A stretch of DNA of 64,000 nucleotides from Exercitatus varius (GCF_029577735.1 NZ_JARQTO010000002.1:62001-126000); one strand, 5' to 3'. Positions 23,393-32,777 are shown, counted from the stretch's first letter. Notes: a model not told the origin generated them from the sequence alone. Made by a program: numbers and translations.

Positions 23393-23935
23393 ATGTTGCC
23401 TCGCCGCCAATTTCTGCGAGGAAAATTTCTCACCGCATTACAATCGGAGAAAGAGAAAAAACAAGGGTCCAACGGCATTCGTCCGCCTTGGGCGGCGGCT
23501 GAGATGCTGTTCACGGCAGATTGTACCCGTTGCGGCGATTGCGTGCGGGCGTGCGAAACTCAGGTTTTGATTGTCGGAGCCGGAGGATTTCCAGAAATCG
23601 ATTTTTCCCGGGCGGAATGTAACTTTTGCGGGCGTTGTGCGGCGGTGTGCCGACAACCTGTTTTTCGCCCGTCGGACGAACCGGCTTGGACGCATAAAAT
23701 TGAAATTCTGCCTTCTTGCCTGGCATTGCGGGGCGTGGAGTGCCGTTCTTGCGAAGATAACTGCGAAAGCCGCGCGATCCGCTTTAAACGCGAAATCGGC
23801 GGCATCGCCAAGCCGCAAGTGAATTTGCAAAATTGTAACGGCTGCGGCGCCTGTTTAAGTGTTTGTCCGGTAAGTGCGGTCAAAATAATTGAAGATTTTT
23901 CAATGTCGGATTCACCGACGGCCCCGAAGGGATAA
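23393..23935 (+). CDS. napF: Ferredoxin-type protein NapF
   Basis: About 180 residues. It contains [4Fe-4S] cluster sets CTRCGDCVRACE, CNFCGRCAAVC and CNGCGACLSVCP plus an intermediate Cys group (CRSCEDNC). In E. coli NapF is cytoplasmic and interacts with NapA, probably helping its maturation. The start is uncertain. I use the ATG at 23393 (MLPRRQFLRGKF), but in-frame TTG codons at 23372 and 23381 also lie near GGGGA at 23366. The N-terminus carries a twin-arginine-like RRQFLRG without a following hydrophobic region. First gene of napFDAGHBC; its last residues are encoded by an uptake signal (VSAVKII). Confidence 0.93.
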   Translation: MLPRRQFLRGKFLTALQSEKEKKQGSNGIRPPWAAAEMLFTADCTRCGDCVRACETQVLIVGAGGFPEIDFSRAECNFCGRCAAVCRQPVFRPSDEPAWTHKIEILPSCLALRGVECRSCEDNCESRAIRFKREIGGIAKPQVNLQNCNGCGACLSVCPVSAVKIIEDFSMSDSPTAPKG

Positions 23936-23972
23936 GCGATTGCGCATAAAATTTTGAAAGAATTTATAACTG

Positions 23973-24236
23973 ATGAGTGATTTAAATACAAGCGAAAACT
24001 GGTATGTGTGCAGCCTGGTGGTGCAAGCCAAACCGGCGAAACTGGAACAAGTGAAAGCGGATATTCTGAACATTCCGCATGCCGAGATTCACGGTGAAAA
24101 ACCGGAAGAAGGCAAGTTGATCGTGACATTGGAAAGCGATCGGCATTTGGCCTTATCCGATTTAATTGATGAAGTGAAGAATGTGAACGGAGTGATTGTC
24201 GTCTCGTTGATTTCGAATTACATGGATGAAGCGTAA
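23973..24236 (+). CDS. napD: NapA signal-peptide-binding chaperone NapD
   Basis: 87 residues, typical size. NapD binds the twin-arginine signal of NapA and holds back export until the molybdenum cofactor is inserted. Family features are WYVCSLVVQAKPAKLEQVKADILNIPHAEIHG and the ferredoxin-like fold strands LIVTLES and GVIVVSLIS. It sits between napF and napA, 33 bp before the NapA start, as in other Nap operons. Confidence 0.94.
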   Translation: MSDLNTSENWYVCSLVVQAKPAKLEQVKADILNIPHAEIHGEKPEEGKLIVTLESDRHLALSDLIDEVKNVNGVIVVSLISNYMDEA

Positions 24237-24268
24237 ATCTATTTTTAATCTAAAACGTGGGAAAAGTT

Positions 24269-26749
24269 ATGGAACTGAATCGTAGAGAGTTTATGAAAGC
24301 CAATGCGGCAATCGCCGCTGCCGCTGCCGCCGGAATTGCGATTCCGGTGAAAAACGTGCAGGCTGCGGATGACGGCATCCGCTGGGATAAAGCGCCGTGT
24401 CGTTATTGCGGAACCGGTTGTAGCGTGCTGGTGGGAACCAAAGACGGTCGTGTCGTGGCGACGCAGGGCGATCCGGATGCGGAAGTTAACCGCGGGTTGA
24501 ACTGTATTAAAGGTTATTTCCTGTCAAAAATCATGTACGGTGCCGACCGAGTTCAGACGCCGTTACTGCGCATGAAAGACGGTAAATTCGATAAAGAAGG
24601 GGATTTCACGCCGATTTCCTGGGATCAGGCTTTCACCATTATGGCGGAAAAAATCAAGGATATTCTGAAGAAAAAAGAACCGAATGCCGTCGGCATGTTC
24701 TCTTCCGGTCAAACGACGATTTACGAAGGTTATGCCAAAGTGAAATTGTGGAAAGGCGGTTTACGTTCCAACACCATCGACCCGAACGCCCGCCATTGTA
24801 TGGCGTCCGCCGCAGTGGCGTTTATGCGCACTTTCGGGATGGACGAACCGATGGGTTGTTACAACGATATCGAAAAAACCGACGCATTCGTGCTTTGGGG
24901 TTCAAACATGGCGGAAATGCACCCGATTCTGTGGAGCCGTATTTCCGATCGTCGATTATCCAGCGATAAAGTGAAAGTGGTGGTGATGTCCACTTACGAA
25001 CACCGTTCGTTTGAGCTGGCGGATACGCCGATTATTTTCAAACCGCAGTCCGACCTGGCGATCTTAAACTATATTGCCAACTACATTATTCAAAACGATA
25101 AAGTCAACTGGGATTTCGTTAACAAACATACCAAATTCAAACGCGGCGAAACCAATATCGGTTACGGTTTGCGTCCCGAACATCCGTTACAACAGGGTAC
25201 CAACGCCAAAACCGCGGGAAAAATGTACGATTCCGATTTTGAGGAATTCAAAAAAATCGTTTCCGAATATACCCTGGATAAAGCGCATGAAATTTCCGGG
25301 GTGCCGAAAGATCAATTGGAAGCTTTGGCGAAAATGTACGCCGATCCGGAACAAAACCTGGTTTCTTACTGGACCATGGGCTTCAACCAACACACCCGCG
25401 GCGTTTGGGTGAACCACATGATGTACAACGTGCACTTACTCACCGGGAAAATTTCCAAACCGGGTTGCGGACCGTTCTCGTTAACCGGTCAACCGTCCGC
25501 TTGCGGGACAGCCCGTGAAGTGGGAACTTTCGTTCACCGTTTGCCGGCGGACATGGTGGTCACCAATCCTAAACATGTGGCAAAAACCGAAGAAATCTGG
25601 AAATTGCCGGCCGGTACGATTCCGACGGTGCCGGGTTTCCATGCCGTGGCGCAAAGTCGCGCACTAAAAGACGGAAAATTAAACTTCCTGTGGCAGTTGT
25701 GCACCAATAATATGCAGGGCGGCCCGAATATTAATCAGGAAATTTTTCCGGGCTGGCGTAATCCGGAAAACTTTATCGTGGTTTCCGATCCTTATCCGTC
25801 AACAAGTGCGGTCGCCGCAGACTTAATTTTGCCGACCTGCATGTGGGTGGAAAAAGAAGGAGGCTACGGTAATGCGGAGCGTCGTACTCAGTTATGGCGT
25901 CAACAAGTAAAAGGGCCGGGCGAATCTCGTTCCGATTTATGGCAAATCGTCGAATTTTCCAAATATTTCAAAACCGATGAAGTCTGGCCGGAAGAATTGC
26001 TGGCGAAAAAACCGGAATATCGCGGCAAAACCCTTTACGAAGTGTTGTATAAAAACGGCGAAGTGGATAAATTCCAGGTACCGACGGACGTTCCGGGTTA
26101 TATCAATGATGAAGCGGATCACTTCGGTTTCTACTTACAGAAAGGATTATTCGAAGAATATGCCGGTTTCGGCCGCGGACATGGACACGATTTAGCCCCG
26201 TTCGACGTTTATCACCAGGTGCGCGGTTTACGTTGGCCGGTGGTCGACGGCAAAGAAACCTTATGGCGTTACCGTGAAGGTTACGATCCGTATGTGAAAG
26301 CGGGCGAAGAAGTCGCGTTCTACGGTTATCCGGATAAAAAAGCGATTATTCTGGGCGTGCCTTATGAAGCGCCGGCGGAAAGCCCGGACGACGAATACGA
26401 TTTATGGTTATGTACCGGTCGTGTGCTGGAACACTGGCATACCGGCACCATGACCCGTCGCGTACCGGAATTGCACAAAGCGTTCCCGAACAACTTAGTG
26501 TGGATGCATCCGACGGATGCGAAGAAACGCGGTTTACGTCACGGAGATAAGGTGAAATTAATTACCCGTCGCGGTGAAATGATTTCTCATCTGGATACCC
26601 GCGGTCGTAACAAATGTCCGGAAGGTTTGATCTTTACCACCTTCTTCGACGCCGGTCAGTTAACCAATAAATTAACCTTGGACGCAACGGATCCGATTTC
26701 ATTCGAAACGGACTATAAAAAATGTGCGGTTAAAGTCGTAAAAGCATAA
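24269..26749 (+). CDS. napA: Periplasmic nitrate reductase catalytic subunit
   Basis: 826 residues from the ATG at 24269 (E. coli NapA 828). The Tat signal is NRREFMKANAA with an alanine-rich region. The [4Fe-4S] site CRYCGTGC...GLNCIKG follows at about 44-85. The bis-MGD molybdenum is ligated by the Cys of ARHCMASAAV. Nearly the whole chain can be aligned with E. coli NapA by eye. It reduces nitrate to nitrite in the periplasm with electrons from NapB/C and NapG/H. An uptake signal encodes TSAVAAD inside a conserved block. Confidence 0.97.
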   Translation: MELNRREFMKANAAIAAAAAAGIAIPVKNVQAADDGIRWDKAPCRYCGTGCSVLVGTKDGRVVATQGDPDAEVNRGLNCIKGYFLSKIMYGADRVQTPLLRMKDGKFDKEGDFTPISWDQAFTIMAEKIKDILKKKEPNAVGMFSSGQTTIYEGYAKVKLWKGGLRSNTIDPNARHCMASAAVAFMRTFGMDEPMGCYNDIEKTDAFVLWGSNMAEMHPILWSRISDRRLSSDKVKVVVMSTYEHRSFELADTPIIFKPQSDLAILNYIANYIIQNDKVNWDFVNKHTKFKRGETNIGYGLRPEHPLQQGTNAKTAGKMYDSDFEEFKKIVSEYTLDKAHEISGVPKDQLEALAKMYADPEQNLVSYWTMGFNQHTRGVWVNHMMYNVHLLTGKISKPGCGPFSLTGQPSACGTAREVGTFVHRLPADMVVTNPKHVAKTEEIWKLPAGTIPTVPGFHAVAQSRALKDGKLNFLWQLCTNNMQGGPNINQEIFPGWRNPENFIVVSDPYPSTSAVAADLILPTCMWVEKEGGYGNAERRTQLWRQQVKGPGESRSDLWQIVEFSKYFKTDEVWPEELLAKKPEYRGKTLYEVLYKNGEVDKFQVPTDVPGYINDEADHFGFYLQKGLFEEYAGFGRGHGHDLAPFDVYHQVRGLRWPVVDGKETLWRYREGYDPYVKAGEEVAFYGYPDKKAIILGVPYEAPAESPDDEYDLWLCTGRVLEHWHTGTMTRRVPELHKAFPNNLVWMHPTDAKKRGLRHGDKVKLITRRGEMISHLDTRGRNKCPEGLIFTTFFDAGQLTNKLTLDATDPISFETDYKKCAVKVVKA

Positions 26750-26882
26750 TAAAGTGCGGTCAAAATTTCGCATGTTTTTTGTGGAAACCGACCGCTTGAT
26801 GGGGCGTATTTTAACGTCCCGCAGGTTATCGACATCCGGTAGCGCCTATGAAACGGGTCGCTACTGAAATATAGGAACGCAT

Positions 26883-27788
26883 ATGAAATTGGATCCGAAC
26901 CGTCGCCAGTTCTTAAAGAATGCGACGAGAACCGTAGCAGGCGTTTGCGGTGTCGGTGTTATCCTCGGATTACAACAACATCAGGCGAATGCCAAAGAAG
27001 GTGTGGCGTTGCGACCGCCGGGCGCATTGCCGGAGAAAGATTTTCTCGCGGCCTGTACCCGTTGCGGTCAGTGCGTGCAGGCTTGCCCTTACGATATGCT
27101 GCATCTGGCCAGCCTGCTTTCGCCGATGGAAGCCGGTACGCCTTATTTTGTGGCGCGCGATAAGCCTTGCGAAATGTGTCCGGATATTCCTTGTATGAAT
27201 GCTTGCCCGAGCGGCGCATTAAGCGAAGAACTGAAAGACATCAATGACGCCCGCATGGGGCTGGCGGTGTTGTTAGACCATGAAACCTGTCTGAACTGGC
27301 AAGGCTTGCGCTGTGACGTCTGTTATCGGGTTTGCCCGTTAATTGACAAAGCGATTACCTTAGAAAATATTCATAATGATCGCACACATATCCACGCCAA
27401 GTTAATTCCGACCGTGCATTCCGACGCTTGTACGGGTTGTGGTAAGTGCGAGCAGGCATGTGTGCTGGAAGAAGCGGCAATCAAAGTGTTGCCGATGGAT
27501 TTAGCGAAAGGTTTGTTGGGCCGTCATTACCGTTTAGGCTGGCAGGAAAAACAAAACGCAGGCAAAGCCTTATTGGAAGAACAACATCCGGACGGTTTGC
27601 GTCCGTCTTTGGATGCGCGTATGCCGGAAGGTTTGTCCGAACCGACCTATCAGCATATGAAAGTGAAACCGAATCAGAAAGTTGCGACGCCAAGCCGCGC
27701 GGCGGATGATTATGTTCCGCGTTCAACGACGGTGGATGCGCCGGAACATTTTCCGGATTTAGAATTAAATACTAAGGGGGTGAAATAA
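26883..27788 (+). CDS. napG: Periplasmic ferredoxin NapG
   Basis: 301 residues. A Tat signal (NRRQFLKNATRTVAGVCGVGVILGL) precedes four cysteine clusters: CTRCGQCVQACP, CEMCPDIPCMNACP, CDVCYRVCP and CTGCGKCEQACV. NapG works with NapH as a quinol dehydrogenase feeding NapA. The 133-bp gap after napA is longer than elsewhere in the operon and contains an uptake signal and short dyads. The stop overlaps the napH start (TAATG), so the two are translationally coupled. A basic/Pro C-terminal extension follows the clusters. Confidence 0.95.
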   Translation: MKLDPNRRQFLKNATRTVAGVCGVGVILGLQQHQANAKEGVALRPPGALPEKDFLAACTRCGQCVQACPYDMLHLASLLSPMEAGTPYFVARDKPCEMCPDIPCMNACPSGALSEELKDINDARMGLAVLLDHETCLNWQGLRCDVCYRVCPLIDKAITLENIHNDRTHIHAKLIPTVHSDACTGCGKCEQACVLEEAAIKVLPMDLAKGLLGRHYRLGWQEKQNAGKALLEEQHPDGLRPSLDARMPEGLSEPTYQHMKVKPNQKVATPSRAADDYVPRSTTVDAPEHFPDLELNTKGVK

Positions 27789-28684
27789 TGGCAGCAACCA
27801 AAACAACCCCGAATAAGCCGAAAGACGCCGGGTTGGAAGCCCGTCAAAAGCTTGGCTGGTGGCATGCGTATCGGTTTTTAATTTTACGTCGTTTAAGCCA
27901 GTTGAGCGTGATTCTGATGTTTTTGAGCGGACCGCTTTGGAATGTCTGGATTTTAAAAGGCAATTACAGTTCCAGTATGCTGTTTGATACGGTGCCGTTA
28001 ACGGATCCGTTGATTACGGCGGAAAGCCTGGCGACCGGTTATTTGCCCGAATGGACGACGATTATCGGCGCATTAATTATCGTGCTGTTTTATGCGGTAG
28101 TCGCTAGTAAATCGTTCTGCAGCTGGGTTTGTCCGATGAATATGGTGACGGATGCCGCCGCCTGGTTACGCCGTAAGTTGGGGATTCGTCAAACGGCAAA
28201 ACTTCCGCGTAATTTGCGTTATGTTTTGCTTGTTGTGATCTTGGCGGGAAGCGCCGTTTCCGGCACGTTGCTGTGGGAATGGATTAATCCCGTAGCCGCG
28301 CTCGGACGCGTGTTCGTTTTCGGGCTAGGCGCGACCTTATGGTTGGTGGCGATGGTGTTTATATTCGATTTACTGGTCGTGGAGCACGGTTGGTGCGGAC
28401 ACCTTTGCCCAATCGGCGCCGTTTACGGTTTGATTGGCGCGAAAAGTTTGATTAAGGTCAATGTGGTTGATCGCGCCCGTTGCGACCGTTGTATGGATTG
28501 CTACAATGTGTGCCCGGAACCTCAGGTGTTACGTTTACCGTTACACGGTTCGGAAACCGACAGTCAAATTATCCTGGAAAAAGATTGTATAACTTGCGGA
28601 CGCTGTATTGACGTTTGTCCGGAAAATGTTTTTGCTTTTGGTTCCCGTTTCGAGAAACAAGTGCATGTGAAAAATATTAATTAA
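27788..28684 (+). CDS. napH: Quinol dehydrogenase membrane component NapH
   Basis: 298 residues with four membrane helices (about 38-60, 94-115, 140-160, 175-200). The two CxxxCP loops CSWVCPMN and CGHLCPIG are conserved and essential in NapH-type proteins. Two C-terminal [4Fe-4S] motifs, CDRCMDCYNVCP and CITCGRCIDVCP, lie in the cytoplasm. It oxidises quinol and passes electrons via NapG to NapA. Overlaps napG. Confidence 0.95.
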   Translation: MAATKTTPNKPKDAGLEARQKLGWWHAYRFLILRRLSQLSVILMFLSGPLWNVWILKGNYSSSMLFDTVPLTDPLITAESLATGYLPEWTTIIGALIIVLFYAVVASKSFCSWVCPMNMVTDAAAWLRRKLGIRQTAKLPRNLRYVLLVVILAGSAVSGTLLWEWINPVAALGRVFVFGLGATLWLVAMVFIFDLLVVEHGWCGHLCPIGAVYGLIGAKSLIKVNVVDRARCDRCMDCYNVCPEPQVLRLPLHGSETDSQIILEKDCITCGRCIDVCPENVFAFGSRFEKQVHVKNIN

Positions 28685-28738
28685 CCTCTTTCAGCAAAGA
28701 GAATAGAAAAATTCTAAGTTTAACGGAGTGATTTAACG

Positions 28739-29167
28739 ATGAGAAAATATCTCACCCTCATTTTTACCGCACTTGCGGGATTCGCGGTTGCCGAAACGCC
28801 GTCGTCAGCTCTGACGATGGAACAAATGCCGGAAAATGTCGCGCCTGCTTACACCAATCCGCAGAAAGACGTAGGCAGTATTCCGACGACGTTCCCAAAT
28901 CAACCGCCGTTGGTGCCGCACAGTATTCGCGGTTTACAGGTGACGAAAAACGCCAACCAATGTTTGGGTTGTCATTCGCCTGACGTTTCGCCGACTACGG
29001 GAGCCCCACGCGTACCGGAAAGCCATTTCTTAGATCGTGACGGCAAACGTACCGAAGGCACGTCACCGCGCCGTTATTTCTGCTTGCAATGTCACGTTCA
29101 ACAAACCGACGTAAATCCGATAGTGCAGAATAAATTTGAAACTATCCGTCAAACGCAGGGTAAATAA
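28739..29167 (+). CDS. napB: Di-heme cytochrome c NapB
   Basis: 142 residues. The signal peptide (MRKYLTLIFTALAGFAVA) carries an uptake signal coding for FTALAGF. The two heme motifs are CLGCH (75-79) and CLQCH (115-119). NapB is the small periplasmic subunit that hands electrons from NapC to NapA. The family block PPLVPHSIRGLQVTKNANQCLGCH and the end YFCLQCHVQQTDVNPIVQN are typical. Confidence 0.95.
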   Translation: MRKYLTLIFTALAGFAVAETPSSALTMEQMPENVAPAYTNPQKDVGSIPTTFPNQPPLVPHSIRGLQVTKNANQCLGCHSPDVSPTTGAPRVPESHFLDRDGKRTEGTSPRRYFCLQCHVQQTDVNPIVQNKFETIRQTQGK

Positions 29168-29178
29168 GGAGCAAGGCA

Positions 29179-29796
29179 ATGATTAAGAAATTCTGGAACT
29201 GGTTCCGTAGCCCGAGCAAAATGGCGGTTGGCGCGGTCATTATTCTTTCCGCTATCGGCGGCATTCTTGCCTGGGGCGGTTTCAATGCGGGATTGGAACA
29301 CACCAACACGGAAGAATTCTGTTCAAGTTGTCACATGAATGATGTGGTGCCCGAATACCGTCAAACCGTTCACTATTCGAACCGTAGCGGTGTGAAAGCC
29401 ATTTGTGCGGATTGCCACTTACCGCATGAATTTATTCCGAAATGGACCCGTAAAATTCAGGCCAGCCGCGAAGTGTTCGCATATTTCACCGGCAAAGTGG
29501 ATACCAAAGAAAAATTTGAAGCGCATCGTTTGGAAATGGCGGAACGCGAATGGGCGCGCATGAAAGCCAATAATTCGCAGGAATGCCGAAATTGCCATAA
29601 TTTTGAAGATATGGACTTTACTCAACAGAAAACTGTGGCGCAGGAAATGCATGCCGCGGCGGAACAACAGGGTAAAACCTGTATCGATTGCCACAAAGGC
29701 ATCGCACACAATTTGCCGCACATGGAAAAAGTGCAAAAATCTTTTATTCCGGCGGATATGCTTGAGAAAAAAGACGGCGCTTCAAACGCCAATTAA
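29179..29796 (+). CDS. napC: Tetra-heme quinol dehydrogenase NapC
   Basis: 205 residues of the NapC/NirT family. One N-terminal membrane anchor (about 13-35) is followed by four heme motifs: CSSCH 48-52, CADCH 76-80, CRNCH 136-140 and CIDCH 168-172. It transfers electrons from membrane quinol to NapB. Last gene of the nap operon; a terminator built on an uptake signal follows. Confidence 0.95.
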   Translation: MIKKFWNWFRSPSKMAVGAVIILSAIGGILAWGGFNAGLEHTNTEEFCSSCHMNDVVPEYRQTVHYSNRSGVKAICADCHLPHEFIPKWTRKIQASREVFAYFTGKVDTKEKFEAHRLEMAEREWARMKANNSQECRNCHNFEDMDFTQQKTVAQEMHAAAEQQGKTCIDCHKGIAHNLPHMEKVQKSFIPADMLEKKDGASNAN

Positions 29797-29829
29797 CCGG
29801 CAGCGATGTGAAAAAACGATAAAAAAATT

Positions 29830-29859
29830 GACCGCACTTTTGGGCTGCGGTCTTTTTTT
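29830..29859 (+). terminator. Terminator of the nap operon
   Basis: GACCGCA/TGCGGTC stem (9-nt loop) followed by TTTTTTT. The left arm is an uptake signal; the right arm matches it only in the stem. Confidence 0.85.
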
Positions 29860-29915
29860 GTCCGCCGTTTTCCCCTACACTATGATTTTTCTATAAATAA
29901 AAGTGATGAAGGCTT

Positions 29916-30194
29916 ATGCGTTTATTGATTATTACCCTGGCTTTTGTGCTGATGCTATTCCAATATGATTTGTGGTTCGGCAAAAACGGCTATTTGGATT
30001 ACCAGGAAACTCAGGAAGAAATCGCCGCCCACAAAGAAGAGAACACCAAATTGTCGCAACGTAATCAGGTGATTGCGGCGGAGATCAAGGATTTAAAAGA
30101 CGGTGTGAACGCTATTCAGGAACGCGCCCGTTTGCAATATGAAATGGTCAAACCGGACGAAACGTTTTATCGCATTACAAAAGAGCACAAATAA
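29916..30194 (+). CDS. ftsB: Cell division protein FtsB
   Basis: 92 residues. A single N-terminal membrane helix (2-20) is followed by LWFGKNGYLDY and a coiled coil (about 31-72). This is the FtsB layout; with FtsL and FtsQ it forms the divisome trimer that activates septal wall synthesis. The stop codon overlaps the ispD start by one base (TAATG), the conserved ftsB-ispD-ispF unit. Confidence 0.94.
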   Translation: MRLLIITLAFVLMLFQYDLWFGKNGYLDYQETQEEIAAHKEENTKLSQRNQVIAAEIKDLKDGVNAIQERARLQYEMVKPDETFYRITKEHK

Positions 30195-30895
30195 TGACCG
30201 CACTTTCCCGTCAAATTATTGCCGTCGTGCCGGCGGCAGGTGTCGGCAGCCGTATGCAGGCGGATAAACCTAAGCAATATCTGCGGATTCACGGCAAAAC
30301 CATTTTAGAACATACCGTCGGCGCGCTGTTGTCGTATCCGCCCGTTAAGCGCGTGATTCTGGCGGTCGCCGAAAACGATCCTTATTTTCGTCAATTGCCG
30401 CTGGCGCGGGATTCCCGTATTCAAATCGTGTCCGGCGGCGAAACCCGCGCAGAAAGCGTATTAAACGGGTTAAAAGCCATTGAAAACCCTGAGCGGATTC
30501 AGGTGCTGGTGCACGATGCCGCCCGTCCTTGTATTACCCATGAAGATTTGGATAAATTATTATGTGTTACCGATGAAAACGGCGCCATTTTAGCTTTGCC
30601 CGCCGTGGATACGATTAAAACGTCCGATATTCGTCAACAGATTGTTCGAACAGAAGATCGCAATTTTATCTGGCTGGCGCAAACGCCGCAATTTTTCCGC
30701 GCCGAAGTGTTGCTTCGGGCATTAGAACAAGCGTTGGCGCAGGGATTTAACATTACGGACGAGGCCTCCGCCATGGAATTGGCGGGATTCCGACCGCACT
30801 TGGTGACCGGACGCAGCGATAATATTAAAATCACTCGCCCGGAAGATTTGGCGCTTGCCGAGTTTTATTTAAGTCAAAAAAATAAAATTAAATAG
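30194..30895 (+). CDS. ispD: 2-C-methyl-D-erythritol 4-phosphate cytidylyltransferase
   Basis: 233 residues (E. coli 236). Third step of the MEP isoprenoid pathway, forming CDP-methylerythritol. The CTP-binding motif is VPAAGVGSRMQADKPKQYL (12-30); VHDAARPCI and the C-terminal ITRPEDLALAE are further signatures. The first codons are read through an uptake signal (ATGACCGCACTTTC gives MTAL), and a second one encodes RPHLV near the C-terminus. Confidence 0.96.
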   Translation: MTALSRQIIAVVPAAGVGSRMQADKPKQYLRIHGKTILEHTVGALLSYPPVKRVILAVAENDPYFRQLPLARDSRIQIVSGGETRAESVLNGLKAIENPERIQVLVHDAARPCITHEDLDKLLCVTDENGAILALPAVDTIKTSDIRQQIVRTEDRNFIWLAQTPQFFRAEVLLRALEQALAQGFNITDEASAMELAGFRPHLVTGRSDNIKITRPEDLALAEFYLSQKNKIK

Positions 30896-30904
30896 GATAA
30901 CGTT

Positions 30905-31381
30905 ATGATTCGAATCGGACATGGTTTTGACGTGCATGCTTTTGGCGAACCGCGACCTTTGATTATCGGCGGGGTGGAAGTGCCGTATCATACGGGATTT
31001 ATTGCGCACAGTGACGGCGACGTGGCGTTGCACGCGCTGACCGACGCCTTGCTCGGCGCTGTGGCGCTGGGAGATATCGGCAAGTTATTTCCCGATACGG
31101 ATAGCCGATTCAAAAATATCGACAGCCGGATTTTGCTGCGCGAAGCGTTTCGTCAGGTGCGGGAAAAAGGCTATGTCATCGGCAATGTGGATGTGACGAT
31201 TATTGCCCAAGCGCCGAAAATGCGCCCGCATATTGATGCCATGCGCGCCGTGATTGCGCAAGATTTACAATGCGGCATCGACCAAGTCAATGTGAAAGCC
31301 ACCACAACGGAAAAGCTCGGTTTTACCGGACGAAACGAGGGCATTGCGACCGAAGCGGTGGCATTGTTAGTAAAAGCTTAG
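30905..31381 (+). CDS. ispF: 2-C-methyl-D-erythritol 2,4-cyclodiphosphate synthase
   Basis: 158 residues, typical size. Fifth MEP enzyme, releasing CMP and forming the cyclic diphosphate. Metal site GHGFDVHAF (Asp8, His10), HSDGDVALHALTDALLGA with the next His, and TTTEKLGFTGRNEGI. It follows ispD by 9 bp, completing ftsB-ispD-ispF. Confidence 0.96.
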   Translation: MIRIGHGFDVHAFGEPRPLIIGGVEVPYHTGFIAHSDGDVALHALTDALLGAVALGDIGKLFPDTDSRFKNIDSRILLREAFRQVREKGYVIGNVDVTIIAQAPKMRPHIDAMRAVIAQDLQCGIDQVNVKATTTEKLGFTGRNEGIATEAVALLVKA

Positions 31382-31412
31382 TTTCAATTTTACGATCATT
31401 CCGCGATAAAAG

Positions 31413-31462
31413 ATCCGCTCAAAATCAGATTCAATCATCAACGGTTTAAGGAGCGGATTTTT
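31413..31462 (+). terminator. Probable terminator of ftsB-ispDF
   Basis: ATCCGCTC pairs with GAGCGGAT, followed by TTTTT, but the loop of 30 nt is long. Moderate confidence. Confidence 0.5.
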
Positions 31463-31642
31463 ATTGCTCAGCGGTGCCGTTTGCAGGCGAAAATCGATTT
31501 CTGTGATCACCATTCCGCAAAAGTGCGGTCAATATTTGCAAGGTTTTTAAATATTGATAGATTATCTTGCATGAAATCTGTACAATCGCGTCCTAATTTT
31601 AACCGGATCCTAAGCCGCAAGGTGTAACAACGAGGCAATCAG

Positions 31643-32758
31643 ATGTCAGAAAAAATCAATTTGATGGATTTAACCCGCCGACAAATGCGCGAGTTTTTTA
31701 AAGAGTTGGGAGAAAAGCCGTTTCGAGCGGATCAGCTGGTGAAATGGATTTACCATTTCGGCGAAGACAATTTCGACAATATGACCAATATTAACAAGAA
31801 ATTGCGTGAGAAACTGAAACAGGTCGCCGAAATCAAGGCCCCGGAAGTGGCGGTAGAGCAACGTTCCGCCGACGGCACCATTAAATGGGCTATGCAAGTC
31901 GGCGATCAGCAAGTGGAAACCGTGTACATTCCCGAAGCGGATCGGGCGACATTATGCGTGTCTTCGCAAGTCGGCTGCGCGCTGGCCTGTACTTTCTGTT
32001 CGACGGCGCAACAAGGCTTTAACCGGAATTTAACCGTTTCGGAAATTATCGGGCAGGTTTGGCGCGCGTCTAAAATTATCGGTAATTTCGGTGTGACGGG
32101 CATTCGTCCAATCACCAATGTAGTGATGATGGGAATGGGCGAACCGCTTTTGAATGTCGCTAATGTGGTGCCGGCGATGGAAATCATGCTGGACGATTTC
32201 GCTTACGGTTTATCCAAACGTCGTGTGACGATTTCCACTTCAGGCGTGGTACCGGCCTTGGATAAATTAAGCGATATGATCGATGTGGCGCTGGCGATTT
32301 CTTTACATGCGCCGAATGACGAATTACGCGATGAAATCGTACCGATTAACAAAAAATATAACATTAAAATGTTGATGGACAGCGTAAATCGTTATTTGAG
32401 CGTATCCAATGCGAATCACGGAAAAGTGACGATTGAATACGTTTTGCTGGATCATGTAAATGACGGCACCGAGCACGCGCATCAGCTGGCGGAAGTCTTG
32501 AAAAATACGCCTTGTAAAATTAATTTGATTCCATGGAATCCGTTCCCGCAAGCGCCTTATGCGAAAAGTTCGAACAGCCGCGTCGATCGTTTTCAGAAAA
32601 CGCTGATGGAATACGGATTTACCGTGATTGTGCGTAAAACCCGCGGTGACGATATCGACGCGGCATGCGGACAATTGGCGGGAGAGGTGATTGACCGTAC
32701 CAAACGTACCGCCCGCAAAAAACAATTTGGTCAGCCTATTGATGTGATCAATCAATAA
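31643..32758 (+). CDS. rlmN: Dual-specificity rRNA/tRNA adenine-C2 methyltransferase RlmN
   Basis: 371 residues. Radical SAM enzyme methylating A2503 of 23S rRNA and A37 of some tRNAs. The iron-sulfur motif is CALACTFCSTAQQGFNRN. The methyl-carrying Cys of the mechanism lies in RKTRGDDIDAACGQLAGE near the C-terminus. It begins the rlmN-pilW-rodZ-ispG-hisS-yfgM row that is conserved from E. coli. Confidence 0.96.
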   Translation: MSEKINLMDLTRRQMREFFKELGEKPFRADQLVKWIYHFGEDNFDNMTNINKKLREKLKQVAEIKAPEVAVEQRSADGTIKWAMQVGDQQVETVYIPEADRATLCVSSQVGCALACTFCSTAQQGFNRNLTVSEIIGQVWRASKIIGNFGVTGIRPITNVVMMGMGEPLLNVANVVPAMEIMLDDFAYGLSKRRVTISTSGVVPALDKLSDMIDVALAISLHAPNDELRDEIVPINKKYNIKMLMDSVNRYLSVSNANHGKVTIEYVLLDHVNDGTEHAHQLAEVLKNTPCKINLIPWNPFPQAPYAKSSNSRVDRFQKTLMEYGFTVIVRKTRGDDIDAACGQLAGEVIDRTKRTARKKQFGQPIDVINQ

Positions 32759-32777
32759 CCCGAATAAGGAGAATAAT

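Noticed and set aside
23932..23965. GCGATTGCGCATAAAATTTT near napD, resembling the tail of the 97-bp hairpin repeat
   Set aside because: Only about 12-15 matching bases, no hairpins; too short to call a third copy.
31367..31513. Minus-strand 48-codon frame between ispF and rlmN (starts MVITEIDFRLQTAPL)
   Set aside because: No ribosome binding site, overlaps the ispF end and the predicted terminator, and no family recognised.
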